This document shows positions 54,700-64,000 of a stretch of 64,000 bases of DNA, in pieces. Location of the stretch: contig OZ024798.1 of NCBI GenBank assembly GCA_964017045.1, forward strand, positions 9,135,793-9,199,792. Reading direction: 5' to 3'. Numbering within the stretch: position 1 is the first letter of the stretch; each line of letters begins with the position of its first letter. A program made the translations under genes and the position numbers. A model generated the notes under the pieces. The model did no database searches. It saw only the letters and a list, made by a program, of their open reading frames with translations, and was not told where the DNA came from. Origin of the DNA: Omphiscola glabra (Eukaryota > Mollusca > Gastropoda > Lymnaeidae).

Positions 54700-57170
54700 A
54701 CGTTACCCAACCGACTGCAATGTTCACGCGGTATTTAATACGCGGCTTATCGGAGATTAGCCCAAAATTACCCATCAGCCAATTAAAGTCGCCCCCCCCC
54801 CCCCAAACAGAGAAATAATAGCTGACGCTGAACAAAACCCTGTGTGGTTGGTAACATGTCGGTAGGAGCAAGGAGGGGTGTGACGGGAGGGGGGCCACCC
54901 CCACCCCCCCTAAAATAGTCACTTTTCATGCAAGAGATGATGAAAAAATATTCTTTGAGAACAAGGCGCCGCATTCAGACATTGTCTTGGCCATAAATTT
55001 TGCTTGGCACAGCCCTGGGGGCGGTGAAAAGGGGGGGGGGAGGAGGGAGCAGCCGTATTATTAAAATTACCATTTATATCGGTTAATATCGGCGCCATCT
55101 TTCAAGTGTTTTTTGTGGCCGCTTTTTACCGACACCGCTGAAGCCACTGGCATCAGTATGACACAAGCATTCATTCTGTTCAACCTTTTATTTATTCTAC
55201 ATATATATTCAGAGTTTTGCCTTAATTTAAGAGAAACAGGGGTCTGCATTCTGCTCCGCGGCTCGCTTTTAGGAAGGCGGCAGATGGATGCGTTTGCAAG
55301 TTTATGCGCCCTCGCTGTCAGAACAATTAGCCTCACCCGTTTCCTTTCGGGGTTTCGTGGACGTAAAGCTATTTTTAAGCGGTGCATCTCCGATGTCTTA
55401 ACGACGCACTAATCAAAAGCTTCTGGTTGAAGAAGATGAAGGAAGCCATTTTTTTAAACCCATCTGCTTTCGGGATGGATGAGAAGTCTCAAGTGTCCAT
55501 TCGCTTTGTTTTTGTTGGTTTTTTTTGGGTTTTTTATAAATTATTGTCTTCTAATGACACATCTTAGATTGAAATGATTGTTGTTTGTTGAACAGACACC
55601 CTCATTTGACTTTAGTTTATGAAAAAACTCACATATAAAACAAAAACACATACGAACTAAAATTGCCGGATAAAAATGTTTTATTTTTTTTTTAATTCAA
55701 TAAAAAAAGACACAATCTAGACCGTTTTCTACCGGAAGTCCATCTTGTCGTCCGGTCAAAATCCAGATTTCAACATCATCAACGTCACCGGCCGCTGTAC
55801 ACGTACAGAGGAATAGCCTGGATATATTTAATTTCCCTCTACTTTAAAAAAAACTCGTCCTTTTATCTGCCTAAGTCAAGCAACCCTCCTCTCTCCCTCG
55901 TTGCACCCTAGCCCTCGACACACGTCTCCCGACACTGCTGTCTTATTTTCATTATTTCTGACAAGCAGGGCCAGGCGTTATCATCATTAACATACCAGGC
56001 CGAGTTGGAGAGACCCCCCCCCCCCCCCACCCAAAACAAAAAAAAAAAAAAAAAAACACCACCACCTTTTCTCATATAAACAGGGTGGGGGTGGCTGTTT
56101 AGGCCGGTGGAGGGGAGTCAAGTGGGTAAGATTCAAACGCTAACGGCACGGGCGGGGGGGGGGCGACTGAATAGCCCGAACGATTGTTTGGGGATTTGGA
56201 GGAGCAAACTGAGAAGGACAAACAACGAGAGTTAAGTTGTTAGGTCGTTTGGTTGTGTTTGTGCTGGTTTGGGTGGGGGGCAGGGGTTGGTCGCAGCAAC
56301 ACAACAAACACGGCTAAGGGGGAGGGTGTGGGGGGAAGGAGTAAGGGGGGTGCTCGTTCAAACATCTTGTTGAGCGAGTTTAGGGAGTTTGGTCCAGAAG
56401 CAAAGAATGCCTCCATGTTTGAGCGCCGGGCGAGTAAATTAATTAGCGTTTGTTGCAGCCCTTTGTTGGTTGAGTGGGCCTTGTTGCAGCCCCTTTGTTG
56501 GTTGAGTGGGCCTTGCTTTTAATTCCGATCAACAAGTATGGCTTCATTTTTTTTTAATGGTGTCAGAGAAGAAAGACAACTCTTGCGCGACAGGGGACTC
56601 TTCCGTGATCACTAGCTGCAATCAAAGGCGGACAACCCTAGAACTGCCAGAGTTCTTCATCGTACACCTTTCTGTAACGTACGCGAGAGAAGCTGACCAA
56701 GTCGAGAGAGCCAAGTCATTGGTAGTAGGACCGTGTACTATGGCTGTTATCCTTGCTCCACTCATTGCTTCCGTGACTGGCAGTTGGCAGTGCCACATTT
56801 GTGTAAGACACTTTTGCTTTTTCGGGACACCTTAGGGTTTTTTTTTTGGACGGTCCCAATCATGCCTGATGTCCTTTTCAGACGCCCCTACGGCCTTTTC
56901 GGGACGCCCCTACTGGTAGGCCTTTTCGGGAAGCCCCTACTGTCTTTTTGGGACGCCCATACTGCCTCTTTGTACCCAATAGTGTCTTTTCAGACGCCCC
57001 TACTCTGTGTCTGGTCGTGATAATTTTTAAATCAACAAGAACATTTAATTTTAATCAACTTTGGAGCGACTTCTCGGCGACACCTTTTTTTTTAAAAAAA
57101 TTCTTCGAGACCCTGAAAACTTCCCATTCCACCCATGGATCAAAGATGGTGAGTGGAATTTATGGGACTG
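54700..57170. other. No gene seen in 2.5 kb
   Basis: Unique DNA with poly-C at 54793 and 56014, A-rich DNA at 56034-56056 and poly-G near 55031 and 56154. On the minus strand, aagATGgcgccg at about 55100 resembles a metazoan start-codon context, but only ten codons precede a possible donor. Diverged gacgcccctac repeats lie at 56880-57003. Confidence 0.35.
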
Positions 57171-57179
57171 GGGATAATG

Positions 57180-57430
57180 GTGAGTGGAGTGATACTGAAT
57201 GGAGTGATACTGAGTGGAGTGATGGTTATTGGAGTGATGGTGATTGGAGTGACGGTGAGTGGAGTGATGGTCAGTAAAGGTAGTGGTGAGTAGAGGTAAT
57301 GGTGAGGGGGGTAATAGTGAGTGGAGTGATGGCAAGTGGCGTGATGGTGAGTGGAAGCGATTGGAGTTGATGTGATGGTGAGTAGAGGTTATGGTGAGGG
57401 GGGTAATGGTGAGGGGGGTAATGGTGAGTG
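57180..57430. repeat. Minisatellite, about 10-20 bp irregular unit
   Basis: Units of gtgagtggagtgatggt with gtaatggtgaggggg forms toward the right. On the plus strand gtgagt donors recur in many units. Confidence 0.85.
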
Positions 57431-57520
57431 AGGGTGATTTTGGGAGGGGGGGTTTGCCTAGTGTGTTACGCAGTACAAGTTTAACCCATGTCATCCCGTT
57501 GTCCACTTTGCCTAACACAG

Positions 57521-57589
57521 AACTGACTAATCAAAACACAGTCACAGACACCTGTGTCTGTGACCGGACACACAACACTTACACAGCAG
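57521..57589 (+). CDS. Possible small exon (plus strand)
   Basis: The acceptor ccactttgcctaacacag and donor CAG/gtaagc bound 69 bp. The frame with phase 1 on both sides reads ELTNQNTVTDTCVCDRTHNT then YTA, with a CVC pair. Phase 1-1 exons are common in extracellular modules, but the exon is short and no module is recognised. The donor lies about 90 bp beyond the end of a GTGAGT-rich minisatellite. Confidence 0.35.
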
Positions 57590-57599
57590 GTAAGCCGTC

Positions 57600-57810
57600 A
57601 TCGTATGACTAAGATGTGCGTGTCACAAAAACAAAAGGCAAACGAATCCAAGACCAGTTTGTTGTTTGTTTGGTGTGTGTGTGTGTGGGGGGGGGGGGTG
57701 CTGCTATTGCTTATGTCCTACCGGTGGGTGTACACAACAACAATGGCAGTCATAGAGGTGCAACATGACGAATAAGGTCGTAGTTGTCAGCGACCTCGTT
57801 CAAATTAGAG
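57600..57810. other. No gene seen
   Basis: Unique DNA with a (TG)n and poly-G run at about 57676-57699. Confidence 0.5.
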
Positions 57811-57811
57811 C

Positions 57812-58168
57812 AGTGGTTCCCACAACTTGTTAAATTGGTTCCCACAACTTCTTACACTGGTTCCCACAACTCCTTACAGTGGTTCCCACAACTTGTTACA
57901 TTGGTTCCCACAATTCCTTACACTGGTTCCCACAACTCCTTACACTGGTTCCCACAACTCCTTACAGTGGTTCACACAACTCCTTACGCTGGTTATCACA
58001 ACTCCTCACAGTGGCTCCCACAACTCCTTACAGTGGTTCCCATAACTTCTTACACTGGTTCTTACAACTCCTCACAGTGGTTCTCACAAATTCTTACACT
58101 GGTTCTCACAACTCCTTACACTGGTTCTCACAACTTCTTACACTGGTTCTTACAACTCCTTACAGTGG
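57812..58168. repeat. Minisatellite, 22-bp unit
   Basis: About 16 units containing ggttcccacaactccttaca. Subtypes end cttacag or cttacact. All plus frames are open because 22 is not a multiple of three; the ORFs are artefacts. Confidence 0.95.
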
Positions 58169-58174
58169 TTACGC

Positions 58175-58650
58175 ACATGTTACGGACATGAAAAGCTGCT
58201 GTGCTACACACAATTCACCCCCCACACCCCAAACCAGTTATATTTAATTGTGTTTGTTTTTCTTCGTAACGAATGGGGGCATGTTAAACAACAAAACAAA
58301 CTTATAATGATGAGGAGGTGTTTGGTAATGAGGATTCAGATAGTCATACATATAACAGTTGCACATAACCTCGGGCGGATCAAATATTTTTTTTCAGGAG
58401 GTAAAACTATGTGCACATATAAAAGTTGTCTGAGAATGTTTATATGGAATTTTTTTATTTTAGAGAATCAAACTTGCCAAGGCTTCGTCACAGACATTTC
58501 CGGTACATTTCCACCATCGTCTGCCGGAGACGGACAGGCGCCACTGAGACAAGGCGATAACATAAGCAATTTATAGACATGCGCGGTAAAGATCTAAGTG
58601 TAAAGAATAATACATTGAATTTGAATAGAATCTGTGCTATCTTGTTCTGC
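58175..58650. other. No gene seen
   Basis: Unique DNA. Nothing is supported. Confidence 0.4.
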
Positions 58651-58654
58651 TGTT

Positions 58655-58836
58655 GCCGTATTTTACAAACTTTAAGACGGACTTCTTTCTTTGAAAATTT
58701 GCCTCCAAAATTCAGGTGCGTCTTATAACTTATACTCGAAATTTAATTTAAAAATGATTATTTTGTTGTTGTGTTGTTTTTTTTTAAATTTCTTTAACAT
58801 TAAGGGGTCTTATAGTCCGTGGCGTAAAATACGGTA
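58655..58836. mobile_element. MITE with CCGTATTTTAC inverted ends
   Basis: It starts gccgtattttacaaacttta and ends gtggcgtaaaatacggta, an inverted pair. Internal gcgtcttataacttatac repeats the subterminal motif. This end type is common in animal genomes. No clear target duplication is visible, so the superfamily is left open. Confidence 0.6.
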
Positions 58837-58839
58837 ACA

Positions 58840-59355
58840 GTCGCAATTTAATCTTAGTTTAAGCCCACTTGACATAGCTATTAACATCCACCCATCTACT
58901 GACATTGACACAGCTATCAACATCCACCCATCTACTGACTTTGAACCCATCGATGTCCGTCCGAGACCAGTTCAGTAAATGCCCCCCCTCCCCCCTACAC
59001 CCCCACCCACGGTCCCAACAGTCTTAAACAAACCCTCTTCTCTATCCTCGTCCATTCGACGAACCAAAACTCTTTTATCGGACGCCGCTGCCGCCATGAG
59101 CAGGACACAATCACCCAAAATAAACACACTCGCGCTGAGACCGCTCAGTTGTGTACATCTTCTTCCCAACCCGCACAAACCATCGCTACCGTTGAGCGAG
59201 ATTAGAGACTTTCAGAAAGTACAACTGAAACCTCGCATGACATTTTCTCCTCTACGTGGAAAAAACTTTTAATCACCCCGATGTCTCTCACGGCGTTACA
59301 AGCACATCAAAACTTGGGTCAACCGTCTTCTAAGGAATTATTTGATTTGTTAATG
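58840..59355. other. No gene seen
   Basis: Unique DNA. A 40-bp stretch with catccacccatctactgac is duplicated at 58880-58940. ORFs at 58972-59272 on both strands lack splice support. Confidence 0.4.
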
Positions 59356-59359
59356 GATC

Positions 59360-59512
59360 CATTAACACAGTGGTTCTCAACCTTCCAAATCCCCGACCCT
59401 ATTATACAGTTCCCCATGTTATGTTGACCCCAAAAAAAAATAGAAGTTAGGCGACCCCTATTCGACCCCCAAAGGGGTCGCTACCCAGAGGTTTAGAACC
59501 ACTGCACTAACA
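59360..59512 (-). mobile_element. SPIN-like hAT-Buster MITE, short internally deleted copy
   Basis: The element at 59368-59504 runs from cagtggttctcaaccttc to ggtttagaaccactg. It is 137 bp with the central part lost. Flanks are cattaaca and cactaaca, 7 of 8 matching with central TA. Confidence 0.85.
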
Positions 59513-59514
59513 TT

Positions 59515-59870
59515 ATATTTAATATACATATTAGACTTGAACCCCGGATGACTGGCGGCAAACAGAAAACGCTCCATCAGTCAACGATTTCCGATAGAGT
59601 TACACTACATGGGACACGAGGGGCACGGAATCGCAGAGACGACTCGGCTTTCAGGGAAAGAGTGTCAGCTTAGACGAAAGAATGTCGAGAATCTAAAATG
59701 CACCCCTCGGTCGAATCTGACGGAAGTGGAAAGATGAATAAGATATCGTCTGGGGGCCCTGGTGTGTTTTGCCCTGTGCAAATATCACGAGTTGGTCCAA
59801 CTCCAGACCCCCCCCCCCACACACACTTTTTCCACTGCCGAGACTTTCGGCAGCCACGACAAAAGCTCAG
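59515..59870. other. No gene seen
   Basis: Unique DNA with a poly-C run near 59809. Confidence 0.45.
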
Positions 59871-59875
59871 ACGTC

Positions 59876-59940
59876 AGTAAGTCCACAAGGGGCACCACAA
59901 GTCCACAAGGGGCACCACAAGTCCACAAGGGGCACCACAG
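59876..59940. repeat. Tandem repeat, 20-bp unit, three copies
   Basis: Three identical units of gtccacaaggggcaccacaa. Confidence 0.95.
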
Positions 59941-60151
59941 TTTCGTTGACTAGTGTTACGTACGAACAATTGTAAGACGTAATAATGCTGTCTACAGTTG
60001 ATGTTGATGCCTGGGCGCAGTCGGGAAACCTTAACCCCCGGAGATGACACACGCGTACTGTCCTCCACGCCAGTAAAATATTGGATAAGCCGTCTCTCGA
60101 TTAGAATCAATTTCACGAACGCAATCCATCACTCACAAAATGCTCGTATAC

Positions 60152-60295
60152 CAGGCATGTCAAAACTGAGGATCCCCCGAGGGCTATAAGGGGTCACATT
60201 TGTTTTGAGAGCCACACACCAATTGAAGTTAATTCATAAAATTTGATTGCAGAATATTTAATCACTTAAACTTTGAAACATAAAATTTGCCAAAG
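60152..60295 (+). mobile_element. hAT-like terminal fragment
   Basis: It starts caggcatgtcaaaactgagg then atcccccgagggc, resembling hAT ends of the CAGG-TGTCAAACT type. No second terminal repeat is found downstream. Confidence 0.4.
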
Positions 60296-60311
60296 GAATA
60301 TGTTGAACAGA

Positions 60312-60425
60312 CACACAGTCTGGTTTGTGTCCAAACATCATAATGAGGTCTGTGACTGTGCCCAAACATCATAATGAGGTCTGTGTCCAAACATCACAAT
60401 GAGGCCTGTGGTGTCCAAACATCAT
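60312..60425. repeat. Tandem repeat, about 24-30 bp unit
   Basis: Four units containing ccaaacatcataatgaggtc with ctgtg ends. A second small repeat of ctatatgcacaca follows at 60450-60500. Confidence 0.8.
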
Positions 60426-60499
60426 AATGCCACTTGATCTACATGCACACACCATCGTTGCTCTATATGCACACATTACAGCTGGTCTATATGCACACG

Positions 60500-61180
60500 T
60501 TAAATCTATCACCATCGCGGCCCTCCACCGAGACGTGGCCCTCGTTTCCACAACACTCGTCTGTGTACATATGAAATTACGTTGAGAAAATACGTATGTC
60601 GTGAAATCAATATATGAAAAACATTCGACATGAATGATGGGTAAGAATTACAGATCTGTTTAAAGATTGTATTAAGGATTACTTGGGGAGGGGAATCTCC
60701 GCCAATGTTTGAGATTGAGATACAGGGGCGCTTCATCATAAGAACTGTGTTTCTGTGTGGGCGATCTAGGTCCCGCGGCTGTGAGTGTGTGGGTGGGGTT
60801 GGTGGGGGGGGGGGGGAACAGACTTCAATATGAAATATGTTAATGGTTTCCATGAGTCATTCCTGCAGTGTTCTCCCCTCAATGGTTCTTTGATCGTTGG
60901 ACCTAGACCCCCGTTTATGAATCAGTTGATAATTATTGCAATCGTTTCGTTTTCCCGCCTTCTCGTGCCGGTATCAAATTTCGGGGACTGGACGAGGTTA
61001 TGAACGGTAGTTACGAGAATTGTCAACTGACTACTGTTCTGCCCGATCATATCTTTGAGTGAGTAAAGTGTATAGTCCTCAGTATACTGCATAACCTAAA
61101 CACCAGCCCGCACGAACAAGTCCAAAAATTCCCCCCCCCCCCCAAACACCAACAAAATTTTCAAAATGCATTTTAAAAAA
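60500..61180. other. No gene seen
   Basis: Unique DNA with poly-G at 60805 and poly-C at 61131. Confidence 0.4.
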
Positions 61181-61185
61181 AATAT

Positions 61186-61296
61186 TATTTACTAGACTGC
61201 ACCTATTGGTACACGGGTACCAGAATTGAGAGGTTGGGGTTAAAAAAAAAACGATTTTAAAGTACCCGTGTACCAATAGCCACTTCGTATTTACTA
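61186..61296. mobile_element. Fold-back MITE with perfect 9-bp target duplication, copy 4 (short)
   Basis: The element at 61195-61287 starts gactgcacctattggtacac and ends gtaccaatagccacttcg. Most of the middle is deleted. Both flanks read tatttacta, a perfect 9-bp duplication. This fixes the element boundaries and the duplication length for the family. Confidence 0.9.
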
Positions 61297-61299
61297 AGC

Positions 61300-62295
61300 T
61301 ACAGACTACATGTGCCTTTTCCCACCCCCATCTTTTGCATTTCATTCAAAGTTACCAGCAGCAGTCTAATGTTTTTGATAGCCGCGCAAGAGCTCCAACC
61401 ATAACGAGCAGGCCCGCCCCTCCCGCCTCCCACACCACACACGGCAACGAAAACAACGCGAGTTCCCAATCAATCACTGCAGACAAAACACATTCATCGC
61501 ACTCCTCCCGTCCATCTACCCCGATGGACGGTTGCTCCATTATCTCATAACACCGCGGGGCGCAAGTCTGCGTGCACACGGCCCAGGTTTTCGGCCTGTG
61601 GTCAGCAAAGACTGGACCAAGCCCCGAGACTACCGGACGATAAATCAAACACGGGGGAGGAGGGAAGGGGTGCTCTGGCGTGCCGGGGCTAATCTGTCAA
61701 CGGGAAAGCCGTACGACCGGGGGAGGGCCGGGGGGGGGGGGGAGGGAGTTATATCAAAGGTTCGTGCTGATAGGTTTAACAGGCCGAGTAGCCAGCGTCC
61801 ATGGGAGTTTAGTCATCTTCAAGTGGATCTGCACTCACACTTGAGTTTAGTTAGCAGTTTGAATAGAAACAGGGGGGGGGGGGGGGGGAAACAAGAAACA
61901 AAAATAATGTAAAAATAGTCTCATACGTTTTCTGTTTACTGTCACTACTATAAATTTAATATCAGTATAGCTTTCTGTTCTCTCTCTCCTTTAACCCCCT
62001 CTCTCTGTCTCTCCTCCCCTCTTTCTCTCCCCGAACTCTCTCTGTATCAAACTTCTTTGCTGTTCAATGCTTCTTAGTGGAGACGTCCAGAAATAAGTTT
62101 GAGAACCTTTCATGTTTTTTCTCCTTCTTCTCATCCCAGTACATTATATTTCAATAATAAAACAATTAAATTTGAAGAAATGTACACAATTCATTTCTCG
62201 TTCCCCGGCAACGGAACCTGGCGGACACAAATTTAAAGAACAAAGCTGTAGGTCCTTGGAAAAACACTTTAGTCCTTGGAGGTCTCATAATTAAA
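61300..62295. other. No gene seen
   Basis: Unique DNA. Poly-G at 61730 and 61871, and a CT-rich stretch at 61978-62045. Overlapping ORFs on both strands near 61350-61650 are unsupported. Confidence 0.4.
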
Positions 62296-62304
62296 CGTGT
62301 TTGA

Positions 62305-62590
62305 GCTGGGTAAGTCTGCCATATGCTGGGTAAGTCTGCTATATGATGGGCAAGTCTACCATATGATGGGCAAGTTTACCATATGATGGGCAAGTCTACC
62401 ATATGATGGGTAAGACTACCATATGATGGGTAAGACTACCATATGATGGGCAAGTCTACCATATGATGGGTAAGACTACCATATGATGGGCAAGTCTACC
62501 ATATGATGGGTAAGACTACCATATGATGGGTAAGACTACCATATGATGGGTAAGTCTACCATATGATGGGTAAGTCTACCATATGATGGA
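62305..62590. repeat. Minisatellite, 20-bp unit
   Basis: About 14 units of gatgggtaagactaccatat with caagtct and taagtct variants. The string GG/gtaaga (or gtaagt) is donor-like on the plus strand. Confidence 0.95.
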
Positions 62591-62594
62591 TGCT

Positions 62595-63190
62595 ATTACG
62601 GACCGTTATGAATTGAGAATTTAATCTCTTAATTTTAGACTATGGCTCGTTCTAGAAACGGTCCATATTAAAGGACGATACCAACATTTAAAAATAATAA
62701 CAAATACGACGACAATCAAGGCCAGAGCTAATTACAATTAATAACTTTTTTAATTTGTGAACTTCAAGTAAATAATAACAGCAAGAGAAATATTATTAAA
62801 ATTATAAACTTACAGATTTTCTGGTACCGGTACTGTATATAAAAATACAATGAGCACAAAATTGTATGAGGAAATAGAAAACTCTACACACAACAAAGTA
62901 TGACATAGCATCTCGTGATCAAAACAAAATCTCTCTCCCTCTCTATCGGTCAGCCCTTTTTATAGGCATTTCCTACTAAGGTCTCTCGAACCACCTAACA
63001 CATTGTTTTGCCTTCCCGTTTTATCCAGAATCTTCTATTATTTTCAACAGTTCTCCTGACTAGAATTTATGTTGTAAATAAGGTTTTTCTAGCCACACTT
63101 CAAAGGCGGTCACGAGAGTTCACGAGGGGTCATGCACGTGGGACGCGAGATATGTGTGCTAAGAACACGTCATCCTTCATAACAGATGCC
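62595..63190. other. No gene seen
   Basis: AT-rich unique DNA. Confidence 0.4.
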
Positions 63191-63204
63191 CTTACATGAG
63201 CATG

Positions 63205-63375
63205 ATATCTGAGTCTGAGTTAGATGATATCTGAGATGGATCATGATATCTGAGATGGATGATACCCGAGGTGGAAGATGATATCTAAGGTGGAAGATGA
63301 TAGCTGAGGTGGAAGATGATAGCTGAGACAGATGATAATATCCGAAATGGATGATGATGTCCGAGATGTATGATG
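63205..63375. repeat. Minisatellite, about 18-22 bp unit
   Basis: About eight diverged units containing gatgatatctgaggtggaa. Confidence 0.8.
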
Positions 63376-63379
63376 GTGG

Positions 63380-64000
63380 AGAGATTAAACACAATCCGGG
63401 TTCAAAAGCCTTCCCCAGGTTCCCAGGAACGGGGTGCATGGCAATATCAATTGACATGGCCAACAGCCTCCACGTCACGTCGGTTGTTCCCAACAAGCGT
63501 GGCAACGATCCTCCCTCCCCCCCCCTTCCCCCCCCCCCCGGGGCCACCCACCACGTCGAAGTGGAAGCGGCATTAAAACTTACACGTGTAATGTCATTTG
63601 TCGGGATGATAATGACATCAGCAGAGCCCCGGCATGAAGGAGACATGTCGGCGTCGGGACCCCCCCCCCCCACATGTCCCGACCTGCACCCCCCCTACTC
63701 CCCCAAAGACTTTACTATCAAAACCCTTGTCGTTCCAAGCACGCGCTATTACCTACATCTGTTGAAATCAATTGACCAGGGACCCTCCACGACGTGTCGA
63801 ACAAACCCAACCGCCCGACCGTTTCAAATAAGGGAAGGGTGTGGTGCGTTGGGGGAGGCGGACCGGGTGGCTAGTGCGGGCTTTGTGTACGGCCTTTGGG
63901 TACGGCCTTTGGGTACGGCCCGTTAACACAAAACCTTGCAGGTCAGCTGAGACCTCGTCGTACTGTAGCCATTCCCTCATTCGCGAAACAAGACGAGGGA
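63380..64000. other. No confident gene
   Basis: Unique, more GC-rich DNA with poly-C runs at 63528 and 63661. A long plus ORF (63351-63926) overlaps a minus ORF of similar length, and neither has splice support. A three-copy gcctttgggtacg repeat lies at 63891-63920. Confidence 0.35.

Noticed and set aside
55067..55412. ORFs on both strands and a start-like aagATGgcgccg context
   Set aside because: Only about ten codons fit before a possible donor, and there is no promoter or downstream exon I can link.
62305..62590. Regular 20-bp repeats that might suggest CRISPR
   Set aside because: Units are contiguous with no unique spacers. The same holds for every other array here, and no cas genes are present.
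63351..63926. 191-codon plus ORF
   Set aside because: It overlaps a 167-codon minus ORF, contains poly-C-derived proline runs and has no splice or homology support.

Overview
The window looks like non-model animal nuclear DNA. A freshwater snail or related lophotrochozoan is the best guess. There are no bacterial-style ORFs, operons or ribosome-binding sites. The only protein with recognisable homology is a broken hAT transposase at the left edge. The rest is intron-like or intergenic DNA packed with tandem repeats, poly-G/poly-C runs and short DNA transposons. The snail guess rests on at least nine copies of a short hAT element whose ends match SPIN ('Space Invaders', hAT-Buster group). SPIN is known from some vertebrates, a triatomine bug and the pond snail Lymnaea.

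Layout. 1-1.5 kb: hAT transposase remnant, a hAT-like palindrome and a partial SPIN copy. 1.7-43 kb: about forty independent minisatellites separated by short unique islands. 44.8-50.0 kb: one 5.2-kb array of a 23-bp unit with a 2,138-bp higher-order repeat. 50-64 kb: more SPIN copies, a fold-back MITE family, further minisatellites and featureless AT-rich DNA. My estimated array spans add up to roughly one third of the window.

Genes. No complete gene is visible. I find short candidate exons with good splice signals. A minus-strand set (10643-10780, 9086-9235, 5584-5657, 3961-4027) joins in phase and ends at a stop codon, so it could be the 3' end of a gene. A plus-strand set (5525-5565, 6539-6616, 11456-11544, 13196-13252, 16704-16793) is also open and has good splice sites. 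The two sets interleave, and both cannot be complete as drawn, so all exon calls are moderate or low confidence. I recognise no protein family in them.

The most interesting pattern is that several minisatellites start exactly at candidate splice sites and are built from them. A 33-bp array repeats an exon/intron junction about 35 times. A 27-bp array repeats a branch point (UACUAAC), pyrimidine tract and AG about 17 times just upstream of the candidate last exon. Others (6.2, 15.5, 22.8 and 36.8 kb) look similar.
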